A stretch of 64,000 bases of DNA from Catonia carolina (Eukaryota > Arthropoda > Insecta > Hemiptera > Achilidae), in NCBI GenBank assembly GCA_035578175.1, contig JAQMRL010000003.1:58140672-58204671 (forward strand), in the 5' to 3' direction. The position numbers were made by a program, and so were the translations under genes. Below the pieces are notes generated by a model. It saw only the letters and a list, made by a program, of their open reading frames with translations. It was not told the origin of the DNA and ran no database searches. The number at the start of each line of letters is the position of its first letter. Position 1 is the first letter of the stretch. Positions 23,614 to 38,600 of the stretch are shown piece after piece.

Positions 23614-26600
23614 GTAAGTTGTTTATATTAAACATTTAAAAAAAAAAATTAGCTTATTAGACCCATAAATTATGTTTTATTTTATGAGTGTAAACTGAAT
23701 ATTTTTGTTTGAATATAAAATGGTTAGCATTAGTGCGAGTTGATTGTGGTAGGTGTACCTTTCTAGTTGTTAATTGGGCTCTTAGTACAATGTATCCAAA
23801 CCTTGTAGAGTGCATTCAGAACAATAACATGTGTCCATTTATCTATCTAAAAGTATCAAAATTGTAGACATCACTTGGCTTGCCGACTGACATAACCTAT
23901 CTGAGTTTTTGTTTACTTGTGGGTGCCCATTTATTTTCATTTTGTAAGATATTGTCATTTCATTTTTAGTTTAAAAGTTGAATAATACTATTGTAATGTA
24001 TGATATATTATGTCTATTGCCAGTGTTTTGTTTGCATTATCTTTGTAGATAGTATTTGTTTATTGAAGTAATTAAAATTTATGTAGACTGATGTAAATAC
24101 ATCAATTTATGTTTTCATAAGTTTGACAGGGTTAAGAAATGGAAATTATCAATATTTAGAGATAAGAGGTAATAAAATATGGAATTCGTGAAGGTAAGCA
24201 AAAACTGTTTGAAATAAATATGAGCAGAACAGGCCACTAGGTTCTGAATAATACAAGTGGGAAGGATTAAGAAATCTTACAGTTAGTAATTTATAGCTAA
24301 TCAATGTGATCAATAAAATCAGTTTGTTTGTTGGGGTTAGTGTAGTGGTTTCTTACCTTTCAAATTTAAGAGTTTCTTGGTTCTAGGATAGCATGACCCA
24401 GTTGTGAAGTACACTAATCAGATTGAGTGCTTGAAGTATTTCTCAGTTGTCGTTCATAATTAGGTAGTATCAGTGGCGGATTAATACTTGTTGGGGCCCT
24501 AGGCAATGGCAAATGAGTGGCCCCCCCCCCACTTTACTTTGACGTAATAAAAACATGATAGTTAATATTTCAATCAAGTTTATTTTCTATCAAAATAACA
24601 TTTGTTCTGATATCTGATAATTATAATAATAATAATAACTATAATAAAGACGATTTAGAAAAATTTTCTCCTACATTTCAATTCACTGAACTCATCGATG
24701 ATGTCATCAAAATCAATTTTTCGTAAAATATCAGATTCGATGCAAAGAAGACTTAACATATCTAAACGTTCTTGCAGCATAGTTGCTCTTAGACCCGTCT
24801 TGATTCGTTTTAAATCCGAAAAAGAACGTTCTGCAGAACAATTTGTTATCATCATCGTTAAAAAAATTCGAAGAGCTATTTCGACGTTGGAAAATACGTC
24901 TCCTAGTTGATCTGTCATTATAATTCCGTATAATCGATTATGCGTTTTGGGCTCATCGAAGTACCTCGATGAAACATAAAACTGAAATTGTTTCAACTCT
25001 AAAAAAAAGTATTCCAAATCATTGGAATAAACGTCCACCAAGTTGTTTATTGCTACTTCATATTGGTCGTCATTCAATGAAAAATCATTCAAGAACGCAA
25101 ATTTCTAAATAAACCTCGCCCCTTTTTCTGATTTCAGCACTGATTTTATCAATGATTACAAGAAAACCTTTGATTCGAAAATCAAATTTTTTTTTTAAGT
25201 TTTCAATTTTTTTTCCAAATTTTTTATTTTTTTTTATTTTGTCGGGGGCCCCTAGGCACGTGCCTAGTTGTGCCTATTGGGTAATCCACCACTGGGTAGT
25301 ATTGCATTACTGGTTAGCACATTGTAGTTTAACATTAGAGTATTTACACGTACATGGAGACTGTATGAGTCTTCAAATTTTAAAGTACATTAATAAATAA
25401 GAATATGCATGATGTATGCCATGGATTTTGCCTTCGTTATTTCTTCAATAAAAATAAAATTCAGATGAAGCATTGAACACCTGCCATTTTTTGTTTTTTT
25501 TTTGTTTAGAGACTCATGGCTCATCATTGTTAAACAATACCTTAATGTAAATAGTATCATGAATTGTATTTAATTGTTTAATTATAATTACATTGTAATA
25601 TAGTGACTGCAATTGACTAGGCTAAAGACCTTTGTTTTTTACCATTTTAGATTAATGTTAAGTGAGAAAACAACCGCCCTCTTTTCAGTGCTACTTTAAT
25701 TCTCTTTTGTCTCATTTATTTAATTATTTATGCTGACGAGTTTTGGTAGATCCTTCGTCATCAGAGTGTACATACCTGAATTTAAATTTTTTAAATATCT
25801 ATTAAAAACATTCTATACTATTTTTCAAAGTTGATGAGCTCTGAACGTATGCATTGTCTTCTACCTACTTCATAGCTAGCCAATGACTTGCCAGCAATGT
25901 TGCCAATACTTGCTCTCGTAGCTCTGTTATATATTTCATCAACCATTTTTTTTGGCCTTTCTATAACAATTATAATCTATGAAGTTACAACCAGCTGATT
26001 ATATATAATAAAGTATTGCATTTTAACGTCCTTTATAATTGATGTATTTAGTACGAGATGCAAGACACGAGTGAACTACTTTGGCTGTTCTACCCATGTG
26101 CGCATAATGTTTGTCAGGCTGATACATTCGTACAATCTGACAACGCTGGCAATTGTTCTGATTGGTCTAAGCGCTTAGAACAGCAGAGCTCATCAGCTGT
26201 GAAAAGCATTATAGATAATGTTATTTCTTCAATAACTTGTATAAAATGTGACTTAAGATGTTATATTTTTAAAGGGTTTTAATAGGTTAATTATTATATA
26301 ATTATTATAATAGGGTACAAAAAAAACTGTTATTTATTTTAGTTGATAAATCTATAAAACAGTTACTATTAGTGAAAATTTAACAATATTTTTTGTAGTG
26401 ATGTACATTTTGTGTTAATTATTGATTGAAGTAAGTTTAAAATAATTACAGGAAAAACATGGGTTAGACAGAATTGAAGTGAAAGATGATGGTTCTGGAA
26501 TCGTTGCAGAAGATTGCTTATGTATGGCATTACCACATTATACTTCTAAAATATCAGAATTTTCTGATCTTGGTAAGCAGAGTATTTAAAACTTTTTCTT

Positions 26601-29600
26601 TTTATTGAATTAAGACACTTGATACGAGAGATTTTATTTAAATATCTCCAAAGCTTAATGCATTTCTGTGTTGAGAGCTGTATGGTACTGACTAAAGAGC
26701 CATACTGGAGCCTTTGAAAATTCAGGGACCTTTTTTTAAAGTATTGGTCTTTTATGGACCTGTGAGGATATGTTTTTCAACTCATGGAAATAATTTGTGG
26801 TTGGAAGAATATTATCCAATTCTGGTGTATATCTATACTCGGTTCATCGTAAGAAAGATACATCATGTAAACAAATAATGACCTCACTGAGCATGCGCAT
26901 TATTTAAAAATGTGTACACGCAGATTAAAAAGTAACAACAAAATACTTTCAAAAGTATTTTTATAAATGAAACTGTTAGGCCTACATCATATATTCCCTA
27001 CATCATATTGGACTATATCAATCAAGTTTGTAGTAAAATATCATCTGGGGTATTTGCACTAAAACAAATCGCCAGATTAAATGATAAAAAATTACTAATG
27101 GCAGCTTATCATGGCCTCATTCTGTCTCATATCCGGTATGGTATTTTAGTATGGGGTAATTCTAGCATGGGTAATATGAATAGGGTTTTTAAAATTCAAA
27201 AGAAAGCTATTAGGTGTATGGTGGGAGCTAACCAGCTAACCTCATGCAGGCCACTATTTAAGGAGCTTAAATTGCTTACTGTTCCCTGTCTCTACATTTT
27301 TGAGGTGATTATGTATGTTAGGCAAAATAATTTTATGCAGAATTTCAATGTTCACAATCATAACACGAGAAACAGGAATGATTATTATGTGGCTAATCAC
27401 TCCACAAAATTGTTTGAACAAAAACCTACTTATGCAGGGAGAAAATTCATAAATAAATTACCCCAATCTTTAAAGTGTTGTGAGGATTTGAATTCCTTTA
27501 AAAAAAATTTAAAAAAATACTTGATCGGTGAAACTTTTTATAGCGTACAAGAATTTCTTTCTTGATAGTAGTGATACATAGTGTGTTTCTTATATGTATT
27601 TCAGGTGTTACATCTGACGACATGTCCTATACTCCTCCTGGAGTCTCCAGGGCGTAAAAAAAAAAAAAAAAAAAATATCATGACTGATGTTTTAAGTATT
27701 GATCAATAAATGTATAAAAACGTTAGGCCTATACTTTATTTCCATTCTTTTTCATAAATAAATGTGGTTACAAGTTATTTGTATTACCTCTGATCTGTAT
27801 GACAAAACAAGAGAACTTTAAAAGTAAACCTTTTTATTTTTAAAATAAAAATAATTAGATGATTAGTCATCCAATATTAGTTTAGTCACTCGTTATTTTA
27901 CAATTGAATTTGACGATGACTTATCAAAACCCATAAATCTCTCCTCACATTTTTGACAAAGAACATGTCGTCGTTAAATACTACCAGTTCGCTTTTGACA
28001 TCGTATTGTCTCGCATCGTTCTTACGTGCATTATTAATTTTCAATTAGGAATTTAGTGTTATAGTAAATTTTGTTTTTTTCATTTTTATTTATCATTTAA
28101 TTCTGCGTATGGTTAAAAGCACGTATCAGTCATCATTGTGATGTTTTCATGAAAAGTTTTGCATTTTTTGTGAGTCACCGCTTTATCAGCTGATGCGGTA
28201 ACCGCTGTTTGTTTACTCGACATATCTTTCTTACGATGAACCAAGTATATTATAGTATCGACTTGAAACAATAAATGAATTTAATGACAAAAACTTTTTC
28301 AGTTACTGAACAGCCCTAGAAAGTAGTCACCATTTATGTCATCAAGCAGATTATTCGGTTTATGAAGCACACAGATCTAGCGTAGGATTAAAGTTTTTGG
28401 ATTTTTTCACAAAATATATAATTTAGGTAGCAGATGTATTAGGTGAAACTGCTATATCACTCGTTATATAATTTATAACTGAATATAATGAACAGTTGGA
28501 TATATTTCCTACAAATTTTAGTTACATGATTTTTTAAATTTAACTTGTTCAAAAGATGTACTTTCATTATTACACAATATCATCAGTTGTGTAAATCTGT
28601 TAAAGTAGATTCTTAACAGAAAGTAACTTGGTAACACCACTATAACATGTTGTAACATATATACGTAGGTTCATTCACGATCTGGGTATAATAAATAATA
28701 AACTTTCTTTAAACATATCTGTATATTTAAAATGCAAAATCGCTTCCAATGTATTTTAAATGGGAATTCTATTAACTCCTAAATACAGAGTTCTACCTAA
28801 CAGATTTTTATAATTTTTACATGGTTTCAAAGAGTGTTCTTTCCTGATTTGCTCAAAAGTTCTAAACTTGAAATTCATGCTAATATGAGCTTCATTTTAC
28901 AAAATGAAAAAGAGTAAATTTGTTGTAAATAACTTAGCGGTAATACAGGGTAATGTGATACGGTTCTCCCACATTTATTCCATAAGCATACAGGATATAT
29001 ATCATCTCTCTTATCATATCATGACACACTTAGTTTTTATACCTGCGGTCTGATATTTCCTTAAACAATCGAGACCCTTCTAAAAATTTCTCTGTTTTAC
29101 CAGAACATGATAGAAGGAATAAAAATAAAGACTAACATTTCTACTAGTTTGGATTTTTCAGAATTGTATTCAAAACATTTCATTCATTGTATTCCATTTT
29201 ACTTGTTCACTCCACTCATACGATGCACAATTTATTCCCTTAACTATATCTAGAATATCACTATATAATACAATTTTTTTTATGTTAAAGTAAATAAATG
29301 TATTCTCAGGAATGGTCAGCTTGATTTTGTACAAGACTTCACCTCATTTACACTTGGGTACTTATACATATCATCCTCGTTTAATTGGGTCATGGGGTTG
29401 CTGATTGTTCTTAAATTGAACAGATTGCAATGTACACACATTCATGAAAAAGAAAAAGGCTTACCTTTGACCTATAGCAAAAACCATTAGTGATTTCTGT
29501 ATCTGCTCTTTGAGAGGAATCAAGTGATACTGATACTATTATTTTTTTTTCCGAATTCCGACTTTGATTTCTTGGCTTCCGGTCGAAACCGGAACTTCAA

Positions 29601-32600
29601 ACCCAACCCAGTCCTACTAACTTTTTGTGTAGATTACAAATCTGAAACCTGTTGGTTGCTATCTCTTGCAGTTTCTGACATCTGGATGTAACGGACGGAC
29701 ATTGGAAAATGATAGATGACAATTTAAAAATTTGCCGCCTTATATGTTGTTTTAAATCTTAAGGAATGTATTTATATATTTAATTTTTATTATTTATTTT
29801 ATTAAACATCATATGTAGGATTTCTATAATTTAGGTACTTCAGTGAGTTATCTACTAATTTTTACCCAATAATGTACAATTTACCTTCGTGTTTACATAC
29901 ATATTTATTAACTTTAAAAACGAAACATTATTTATTTATTTATTTATTTTTTTTTTTGGTTTAACGTCCGACTGTTCTGCAATTACTGCTAATGCAGACG
30001 GGTGAATGATGAAATGATTTTTTGTAACGTATGAAAATATGCCGTGCCTGAATGGGATTCGAACCCAAGACCGCATGATGAGAGGCGAGCACGTTACCAA
30101 CTTCGCCGGAAGAAACATTATTTAGAGAGGAACTCTTGTACTATAAAATGTTTCATTAATGTTTATTGTATTATAGTTTTCCACGATTTTTTCCCCAAAA
30201 TGTTCACAACAAGTTAATAATTTATTTGAATTTATAAATCATTTTTTCTGCCTTATAAATAATTTTGTCATTAGTAATGCAAATTGATTAGATGGTTAAT
30301 TTATTTGTTTCAGAAAAGATTCAGAGTTATGGATTTAGAGGTGAGGCCTTATATTCATTGTGTAGTATTGCCTCGGTTCAAGTTATCACTAGAACAGCTG
30401 ATGATGAGATGGCCAGAGGTTATGTATTTGATGAGACTGGTAAAGTAGTTGAATCGAAAGTTTCTCATGGCAATAAAGGTAACGTTGCACTACTTGATAC
30501 TTTTTTTGTTGAGGATAAAACATTTTAATGCCTGAATAGGCTAGTTGGCGTATGCTATGAAAAGAAGAAGACTGTTGTTTAAGCATTAAACATTTATTTA
30601 GATACTAGGTCTCATAGGCACTAGGTGGTTACTCGTGATGCAGGCAGCCGCAATTGACCGCAGTATGCAGTTGAACCTGTGGGTAACCACAACCATGATC
30701 TCGTATGTACTAGGTGGTTTGTTAACCCTTGAGCGCCGGGAGCCACACATTCGAGGTCCGGGTAGTTGCGAGCAGTCATAGTGTATTTGTAAAGCTATCA
30801 GGGCGTATGATATCTCAAAATATGCGCACTAAAACGTAGTTAAATTTGATATAAAACACCATGTATTTACTCTTGATAGTGCTTTCTATGAGGCTGGTGA
30901 AGTTTGCCAACCTAATTTTTGGCTTCACCAATCTTTCAGATAGTGTTAACATTGGGAATATTTCATCTTTATGGTTGGTACTTCTGTAGCCCTTTTTTAG
31001 TAATGTGTATTATTGACTAAAGAGAGATAGAACGTTAATGCAGTTGCTGGGGTAAGATATGCAGATGTTTATGAGAGCGTAAATTTTTTGTCTGACACAT
31101 GGAATCTTTTCCCCTCCCCCTTTCCACACTACATCCTGTTACTGGAGTTATTTTGTATTTGTATAGTAAACAATTTCCTGAAGCAAAGTCATGCCTTTAT
31201 TCAATAACAGAGCGAAGATACGGGAGGCGGTGAGTCAGCAACCTAAATAATTCCTTCACTGGCCTTTACCAATTTTTCAGATACCGGTAGCGTAACTTTT
31301 GAAATATTATATATATTGAATTGGTAAAACTGGAGGGTCTTTCAATGTGTGTGTGTTAATGAACTGAAGTGAGCTCATGCCTTTGTATGCTATCATGGAC
31401 TATGGAATGTGAATTTTATGAGAAGGAAAATTGTTTGTCTTCTCTCACATATTCCAACCTTACCCTTACACACACTTGCTGCTATATTTTAAGAGTAAGT
31501 TTATTGTTAATTAGTGTAATATGGTTTAATGACATCCATTTACACTGTAAAGTGGTGGAAACAGTGTGGCGCAAGCAACGCTATTCTGTTGGTGAGAACT
31601 GGCTTCTGTCACTCTGTTCTCAGCTGTGTACATTGTGTAAGTTGCACCCAGTATACTGTATATTGTTTTATTTTTCGTGGTATTGTGGTCGCATTGTGGG
31701 GTTCATTTGCTTTGGTTGACACATAAAATAATAATACACCGCATATTTTTATTTTTTTAAATTTCTCATTTGTTTTTTTTAAATCTCAAACTGCAATTAC
31801 TCAGCTAAATGTTACCCAAAATACAAATTAAAAGCACGGTTTTATTCACGAAACTCTCTTCTCCAAAACATGTTATGTGCAATTTTATGCTAACTAAAAT
31901 TTTAGCACGTTACAGTCATAAATATGAAATTGTAACTACCAATTTTTGCACATGCAAATATTTCGTGAGTGTAATCGATTTTCATGTTCGTATATAATAA
32001 ACCGTATGTATTTATAAGCAGCTGTAATTTTTTCATATTCTTTAATGAGTAATGAACTTAGCTACATAGATTTATTCGGGAGCGTGTTTTGACATTTACA
32101 GTTTACATTTAACAGTAGCACCAAATGTGGCGCGGCACACAAGGGTTAATTGCAGTCAGAATAAACTAATCAAAATTGTATGGCAGCTTCTGCTAAACTG
32201 TGATGTGTGGATCGCAGCTCTCCAAGCAACTGTGGTGATAGATGGACAGCTGGATCGCAAGTTACGTACATTTTACTGCTTGCAGACAACTGGCATGGCT
32301 ACTTGCATTAAGGGTAATCACCAAGTGCATATGAGGCCTTATCAATTATTGATTCTTGTTTTTACTTTTTGTACTACATTCACTTGGAGTTGTTTTTAAG
32401 AGATTTTCAAAGTGAAAAAAGTTTCGTAAACCTAAAATTAGAGAAATCTTTCTGTGACTTGGCTTTTACTTATTTTTTGGCTTACATAGGCTTGCTTCTT
32501 TATGAAATCTTTCTGAACATATTGAAGTGAGTGATTATGAACCATTTATTTTATTAATATGTGATAAATTCATCGCACTGCCTTAATTCCTTTTGAATCT

Positions 32601-35600
32601 AAAGTTTTTTAATACAAAAGAGTACTATTTTATTATCCGATCGACTTTAAGAAACATGGACATTGCACAGATGTCTATTCTGGTTGCACTGTTATAAGTG
32701 GCCTGCAGACATTCCCACAAGTGGCTTATCAGATATATTTCTGACATTTTCAAACCTGCCTTGGGATCGTGATCTTGTATTCATTGTTTTTTTGTGATTT
32801 CATTGGTTCCTCAGTTTCAACATTATTATGTGATTTCTATAGAGATATAATTTTGTCCAAAGAAACAGCATTTGTATTTTTAAGAGAGCATAACCTTCTT
32901 GATTTTATACAACAAGCTGACCGATTCAGCAATATTATGGAAAACGTAAATGTGATAGAGTTCAAGAATACCAGGTTGTATTACATTATTTGTGGAAAGA
33001 TATATTTTGCAAAACAGATCTACATTAAGCTTTTATGTAGATTCATTATGTATCAGTTTGTTTGGCTCAAAATTTTTATCAGGATTTTGAACTGTCATCG
33101 CACATTGGTAATAAAAAAACCTAAAAATGTGGTCTTACTTAGCATTAATTTTCTGGTCAACCTTTTTACATTATTTATCTTCTCATGTGCTTCTGAAAGA
33201 AACATGCATCTTAAATGAGCCAAGAAAGAATTGGTGCTACTGTATATCTAGGAACTTTTTTTAAAAAAAAAATTATATTAGTAACAAGGACTTATCACAG
33301 ATCAATTCAACCCTTTCATGGAAGGGTTGAATTGATCTGTGATAAGTCCTTGTTACTCTCATTTCTCTTTCTGTGCATGTGTGTGTGCACGTGTGCGTCT
33401 GTGAGTTAATGAATTGACACTGAATTATGTTACACATTTTTTATTATTAACTCGTTTGTATTGTAACATCTAAGCCTAGGTTTGTTCAGGATCTGGGTAT
33501 AATTAATAACAAACAGACTTCATTTGAACTTATAACAATTCATTATTTATTGACACAATTAATAATACAATTTATTAATAAACTGCCTACTATTAAATAC
33601 AATTAGATTACTGTAATTAAATTAATTATAAAACTTAAGTACTGAACTTGATAACAAGCAAGATAATGCCACTTAACAAATCAAAACAAATGATTTACCT
33701 GTCCACAACCACTTGATGCCACTTGCACACACGCACACACAATTAACAGAATTAGTAACTGGTCCTGTAACGACATTATTTTGAAATAGGCGACAACACT
33801 AATTCCATTTATTGTCCAATTACTGACTAACTCTAGAGAGGCACTAACTGGTTTATACTGATGGTCTGGTAGTTTCTCCAATCGAGACTCTTGTAACACT
33901 TTTTCCATTTTACTGGAACATGGTAGAAGGAATCAAAATAAAAACAATTGTCTCGATTTCCGAGAACTCCTATTCAAATTATCGCAATCCATTCTCCATG
34001 TTCAATACACATCACTTTAGAATACACAATTTCTTAATATAAACAATTTATTCCCTTAGCTATTAATAGAATGCCACTGGTTGATGTTATGGTATATTTG
34101 TGTTGTGTAAAATTACATTTTACCTGAATTAATTTTTTAGGTACCACTGTTATAGTAACAAACTTATTTAAAAATTTACCAGTACGTAAGCAAGTTATGA
34201 GTATTGGTAAACGAGTTAGCGAAGAACTTAAAAAAGTGGAATGCATTGTAAAAAATTTAGCTGTTATACATCCTAAAGTACGTGTTAGTTTAGCACATAA
34301 CAAATTCCTTATTTGGCAAAAGACTAGTGTTGCTCATCTGAAATTATCTGTTATGCAAATAATATCGCATAACATTACAAGACAATTGCATCATATTATA
34401 CACAATGTTGATGAGGTTAGTAAAGTGATAATTAGTTATTTGGTATTAAGTTTGTAAAAGTAGAATATAAAAATATAATTTAATATTTCAATAGAATATT
34501 ACCATCCTGAACAAGAATCTTATTTAAATAGGTGTATCACAGTAAAAAGACAAGACGGTAGGAGTCACGCGCATGACTGGTCATTATGAGTACATACCGT
34601 CACTAGTAAATGACGTCACTGGTGCGGAAAGCACCAGTTTTTTTAACATCATTCTACATTAAAGACTAATACAGTATTGGGATATAATAATTATGTTTTG
34701 TCTACTATTATAAAAACAGTGAGAATAATAATAATAATAAAGAATTGTAATGAAATTTAAGTAAAGTAAAATATAAAATTGGTAATTACCTGCTATTTTT
34801 CATTGGCGATTTAAGTAAACAGATTGTCTTTAGATATTCACATTATGAAAAATAAAAATGATTGAAAAAGTCTGTAATTGTAATATAAATAAATACATTA
34901 TATTCGGTAGCCTCCTTGTTGGAAAATAAAATGGTTGTGAATATTTAACAGTTAGGCGTAATGTTGTGTGTTATTTTCCGAAAAAGGATGTTTTATTAAA
35001 CTCGTATTCTGTGATTTTTGTTTTAAATTTGAGTTTTCGGCGTTAATATAAGTTATTAATGCCACAAAAATTTAGTTTTATTTTTTTATTTGATTTATTT
35101 AATTTTTTATTTGCCACAAAAGTTTAATAATTTTTTCTCGCGGACGCAAATTTTCAATTCTCAACACTATAAAATCTTCAGATTCTTTTGCGTTGTAAGT
35201 TCGGTGTGAAATATAATTATTTCCATTAGCAATAGGAGGTTCGTAACAACCATAATTTTCTCCTTATGAAACAAGAAATTCTACTTTTTTTCTCTTTTTT
35301 CATGTCTCAAATTTTTTTTGGAGTCACTAAAATTTTAAACAGTTCCACAAGTTGGTATCTTATGATGTGGAACTGCAGACGATTTTAATCTTCTTGTAGC
35401 ATTAAAGTTCATATTTTAAATCGCATTCGACGTCACAGTCAACATGAGCACAACAAACACCCGCAGAATCAAACGAAAAAATGTCTGCATGTCGACAAGC
35501 TTTCTTAAGCATTTAAACAAACTTTCGGAAAACAGTGAAATGAAAATCGTTCATGTATATATTTTTCATTGTTAGCAGAACCCGCAACAATTTTCAATGT

Positions 35601-38600
35601 AATTATATTAGAACTCACTACATATAAACACATAATAAATTTTAGAAATAACAAAAAAATTAAATACATACTATCAGTAGGCCTAAATATTTACTAGTTT
35701 TTGTTATGTTCAATAATGGGCTACATTCAATTAAACTAACTGCATAAAGAATTCACATAATACTGTTAGTCGCTAATTAGACAGACTAACAACATGCACA
35801 AATACCGAAATAATACAAACAGCTGGCCGTGTTATTAAGCACCGGTGACGTCATTGGCTACTGCGCATCGTAACGTGACCCCTGCCATCTCTTCTATTTA
35901 CTGTGGTTTGTATCATTATTTGTAACATCAGCAATAATTTTAAATATCAAAATAAACAGATAACCGTAATGGATGGAGCAAAGTACAGATTATTGAATTT
36001 AAGGACTTTTACAATGATCCAATACGGAACTTAGATTGGATGGAGAAAGAAGAAAAGTATACAATAAAAGAATGCTAAAAATTTAGGGTGCAAAAAATGT
36101 TATCAGAAATATTTAAAGCTGCTTGATGAGTTACAGTACAAATGAAACTTATCACCTTGATGAGGTTTATGTTTGGCCTTATACAAAATATGTCGATAAT
36201 CAACAGTGTGTTGAAATACACACTTCTCTAGATCAGATGAAAGTTCGGTTGGTTTGTTGAGATGTGACACTTGCGAAGGGGAATGCTTCAAAGTTGCAGA
36301 AACTTAGTGAGTGAGGGGAAGTTGGCTATCTCTTTCTCACCAGCAACAAATACAACATGAATACAATCTGAAAACATTTTTACTTACCACAAGTCTATAA
36401 TTCTTCAATTGAATTAAAGTGAAATAACACTGCCAACACACAGCCAACAGTGTTTACTACTACCTAGCTAGATAAAAATTTAAAGATAAACAAAATTGTA
36501 GCTGTGTGACTAAATGTGGTGACTCAATTTATGATTGTATTCTATTTAAATAAGCGTTAAACTGTTGGCTTTGTTTGTGTATTCTTTTAATTTCAAGAAT
36601 GCTTCAGTGTCAGAAAAAGTATAGAATTAGTATGACAATTGACAGCTTCAGTGTCAGAAATGTCACAGCTGGCATCCGCACCTTTACAAACCAACTATCA
36701 TGAAGAATTCTATGTGGAGAAGCAAATGTCAAATCTTACAATCTCGATTTTACATCTTTATACACAGATAATGTATATTAAATTTACGATAAGAATGTAC
36801 AACATTGTGATGCTTTTGTACAGATTAGTTTTTTGATTCTTGTTTGTTGTCAGTGAAAAAACTGACGTCAAAATCAGTCCAAACTCATGTACCTGCACAG
36901 CATGGATTAGATTGTTTGTTTATGGTAAGTTTTTGCGTGTTCTTATGCTTGAACTTGTTAAAATCAAATATGTTTATTTTATCATATACATTTTACTAGT
37001 AGTTTAGTGAGACTGGTTTGAACCTATTGTAAATAATTGGCAGTATGTCTGTTTTTATGATATTATATGTCAAGAAAATTCAGTTTATGTCCTATGTTTT
37101 CTGTATGTAGCCCTTTTGAAATATTATGATTAGGCTGTATTAAAAGATAAATTGATAAAAATCAAAATAAATTTTTCTGTTTTGTAACTTGCAGTTAAGT
37201 AATTCTAATATTAATTTCTAGTTTGAATGGCAAAAAGTAATTCAACAATTCTGAAATTTTCTTTTATTTAGTTGAAAATCGAGCTTCTTGTACCAAAGCG
37301 AGACTGTGATATTCAAACTGTATGTAATGGATCATTAACAGATAACTTCCATCTTTTTATAAACAAACGTCCTGTTAGAGATAAAAAATTTGAAAAAGTA
37401 AGTATTCAACTATTATTTTACTGAATTTAAAATATTGTGAACTTATTAATATTGTCTGTGCTTATTGTTATGAAATACGAGGGCAGTCCGAAAGTCTGTC
37501 ACGTTTTGCGTTGTAGCCGCAAATTTTGTTACAGTTGATGTTGGCAGAGTCTTTTTGTGTTTAAAATCTTATTACTTTTAATTACTGTGGATATATTTTT
37601 AATGAACCTGTAATAAGCAAGTAAAGTTAAATTATGGATACCAATTCGTAGAATTTAGCTCTTTGGGAAGTTATATAAATATGTACTGCTTTAGGATATT
37701 TGATTCCTCTTTTTACCTCTTAAGCTTATGTGGTTGAAATTCAAATTCTATACTTCTTCTTCTTAGCGTGCTTATCCGCTTCAGATATGGGCTAATCATA
37801 CAGCTAATCTAACCATAGTGGCCGCTATATGTAACAAACTCTGGGGCGCTCTTCCCAAACCAGGCCCTCAAATTGGCAAACTGAAAAAGTCTTCTTTGGC
37901 CTGGTGGTCTCTTTCTTTCTATTCGTCCTTGTAGAATGCACTATAGTAGTTTATACTTTTCTTGATTTCTTATATGATACTGAAGCTTATGACACTTGAC
38001 AATGTTAATCACCTCCAGGGCCCTTATTCATCCTCTGTAGGACTTCCACTTTGGTAAACGTACTAGGTGTGATTAAAAAATTCATATTCTGATTTTCAGT
38101 ACTTCAGCTCTAAATATAGCATTTAGGCCTACTTCAAAGTAGTATTTTGTGTAAGGGTAATTAAGCCACTTTTTCCCATTAGGAAGATGTGGTAAAGTAA
38201 GTTGCTTTATTATATTTTATATTACAAACAAAGTAGGAATGCTTATTTCAAATATTTGGCTTTCTGAAAGATAAAGATATAATATTTATTGTTTTAGGAC
38301 AATAATAACCCTTTAGGAACAAATTATCAAAATTTAAAAGTTTTATTTTCCTAGGTACCACGTAGATAATATGCATGCTGATCTTAAACACTGTAGCTGT
38401 TCGGTAAGGTACAGAAATGGTTTGTATTTATTTGGGGTAGTCACCCTTTTTTTACCCTTAAGCAGTTGAAGTTACTTCAGTCTTTCTGTTCAACCCCTAA
38501 AGAATGATTGTAATGAATTTTAACTCTCTGTAGGTAATCAGGAATTTAACCCTTCTGGGACTGATAGGTTTTAGAATACTAACTCTTCGAAAACTAATTC

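Noticed and set aside
31369..31719. 116-codon frame inside the TTAA-flanked element
   Set aside because: Cys-rich translation with no transposase motif (no DDD pattern). It overlaps another frame of similar length and looks like chance.
32769..33218. 149-codon plus-strand frame in PMS1 intron 3
   Set aside because: Phe/Ile/Leu-rich composition expected from AT-rich DNA and no known family. The membrane-like look is not evidence.
33681..33908. 75-codon minus-strand frame in the 0.6-kb repeat
   Set aside because: Its counterpart in the copy at 28640-29265 is not preserved, so it is not under coding constraint.
36867..36924. Exon-like stretch with acceptor- and donor-like sites (TTGTCAG .. ATG|GTAAGT) in PMS1 intron 4
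   Set aside because: Neither candidate acceptor gives an open frame in the phase required between exons 4 and 5, and comparison with human PMS1 shows no missing segment there.
37490..37560. GAGGGCAGTCCGAAAGT stretch resembling a mariner end
   Set aside because: Only one end, no transposase remnant nearby and no TA-bounded partner could be found by eye.
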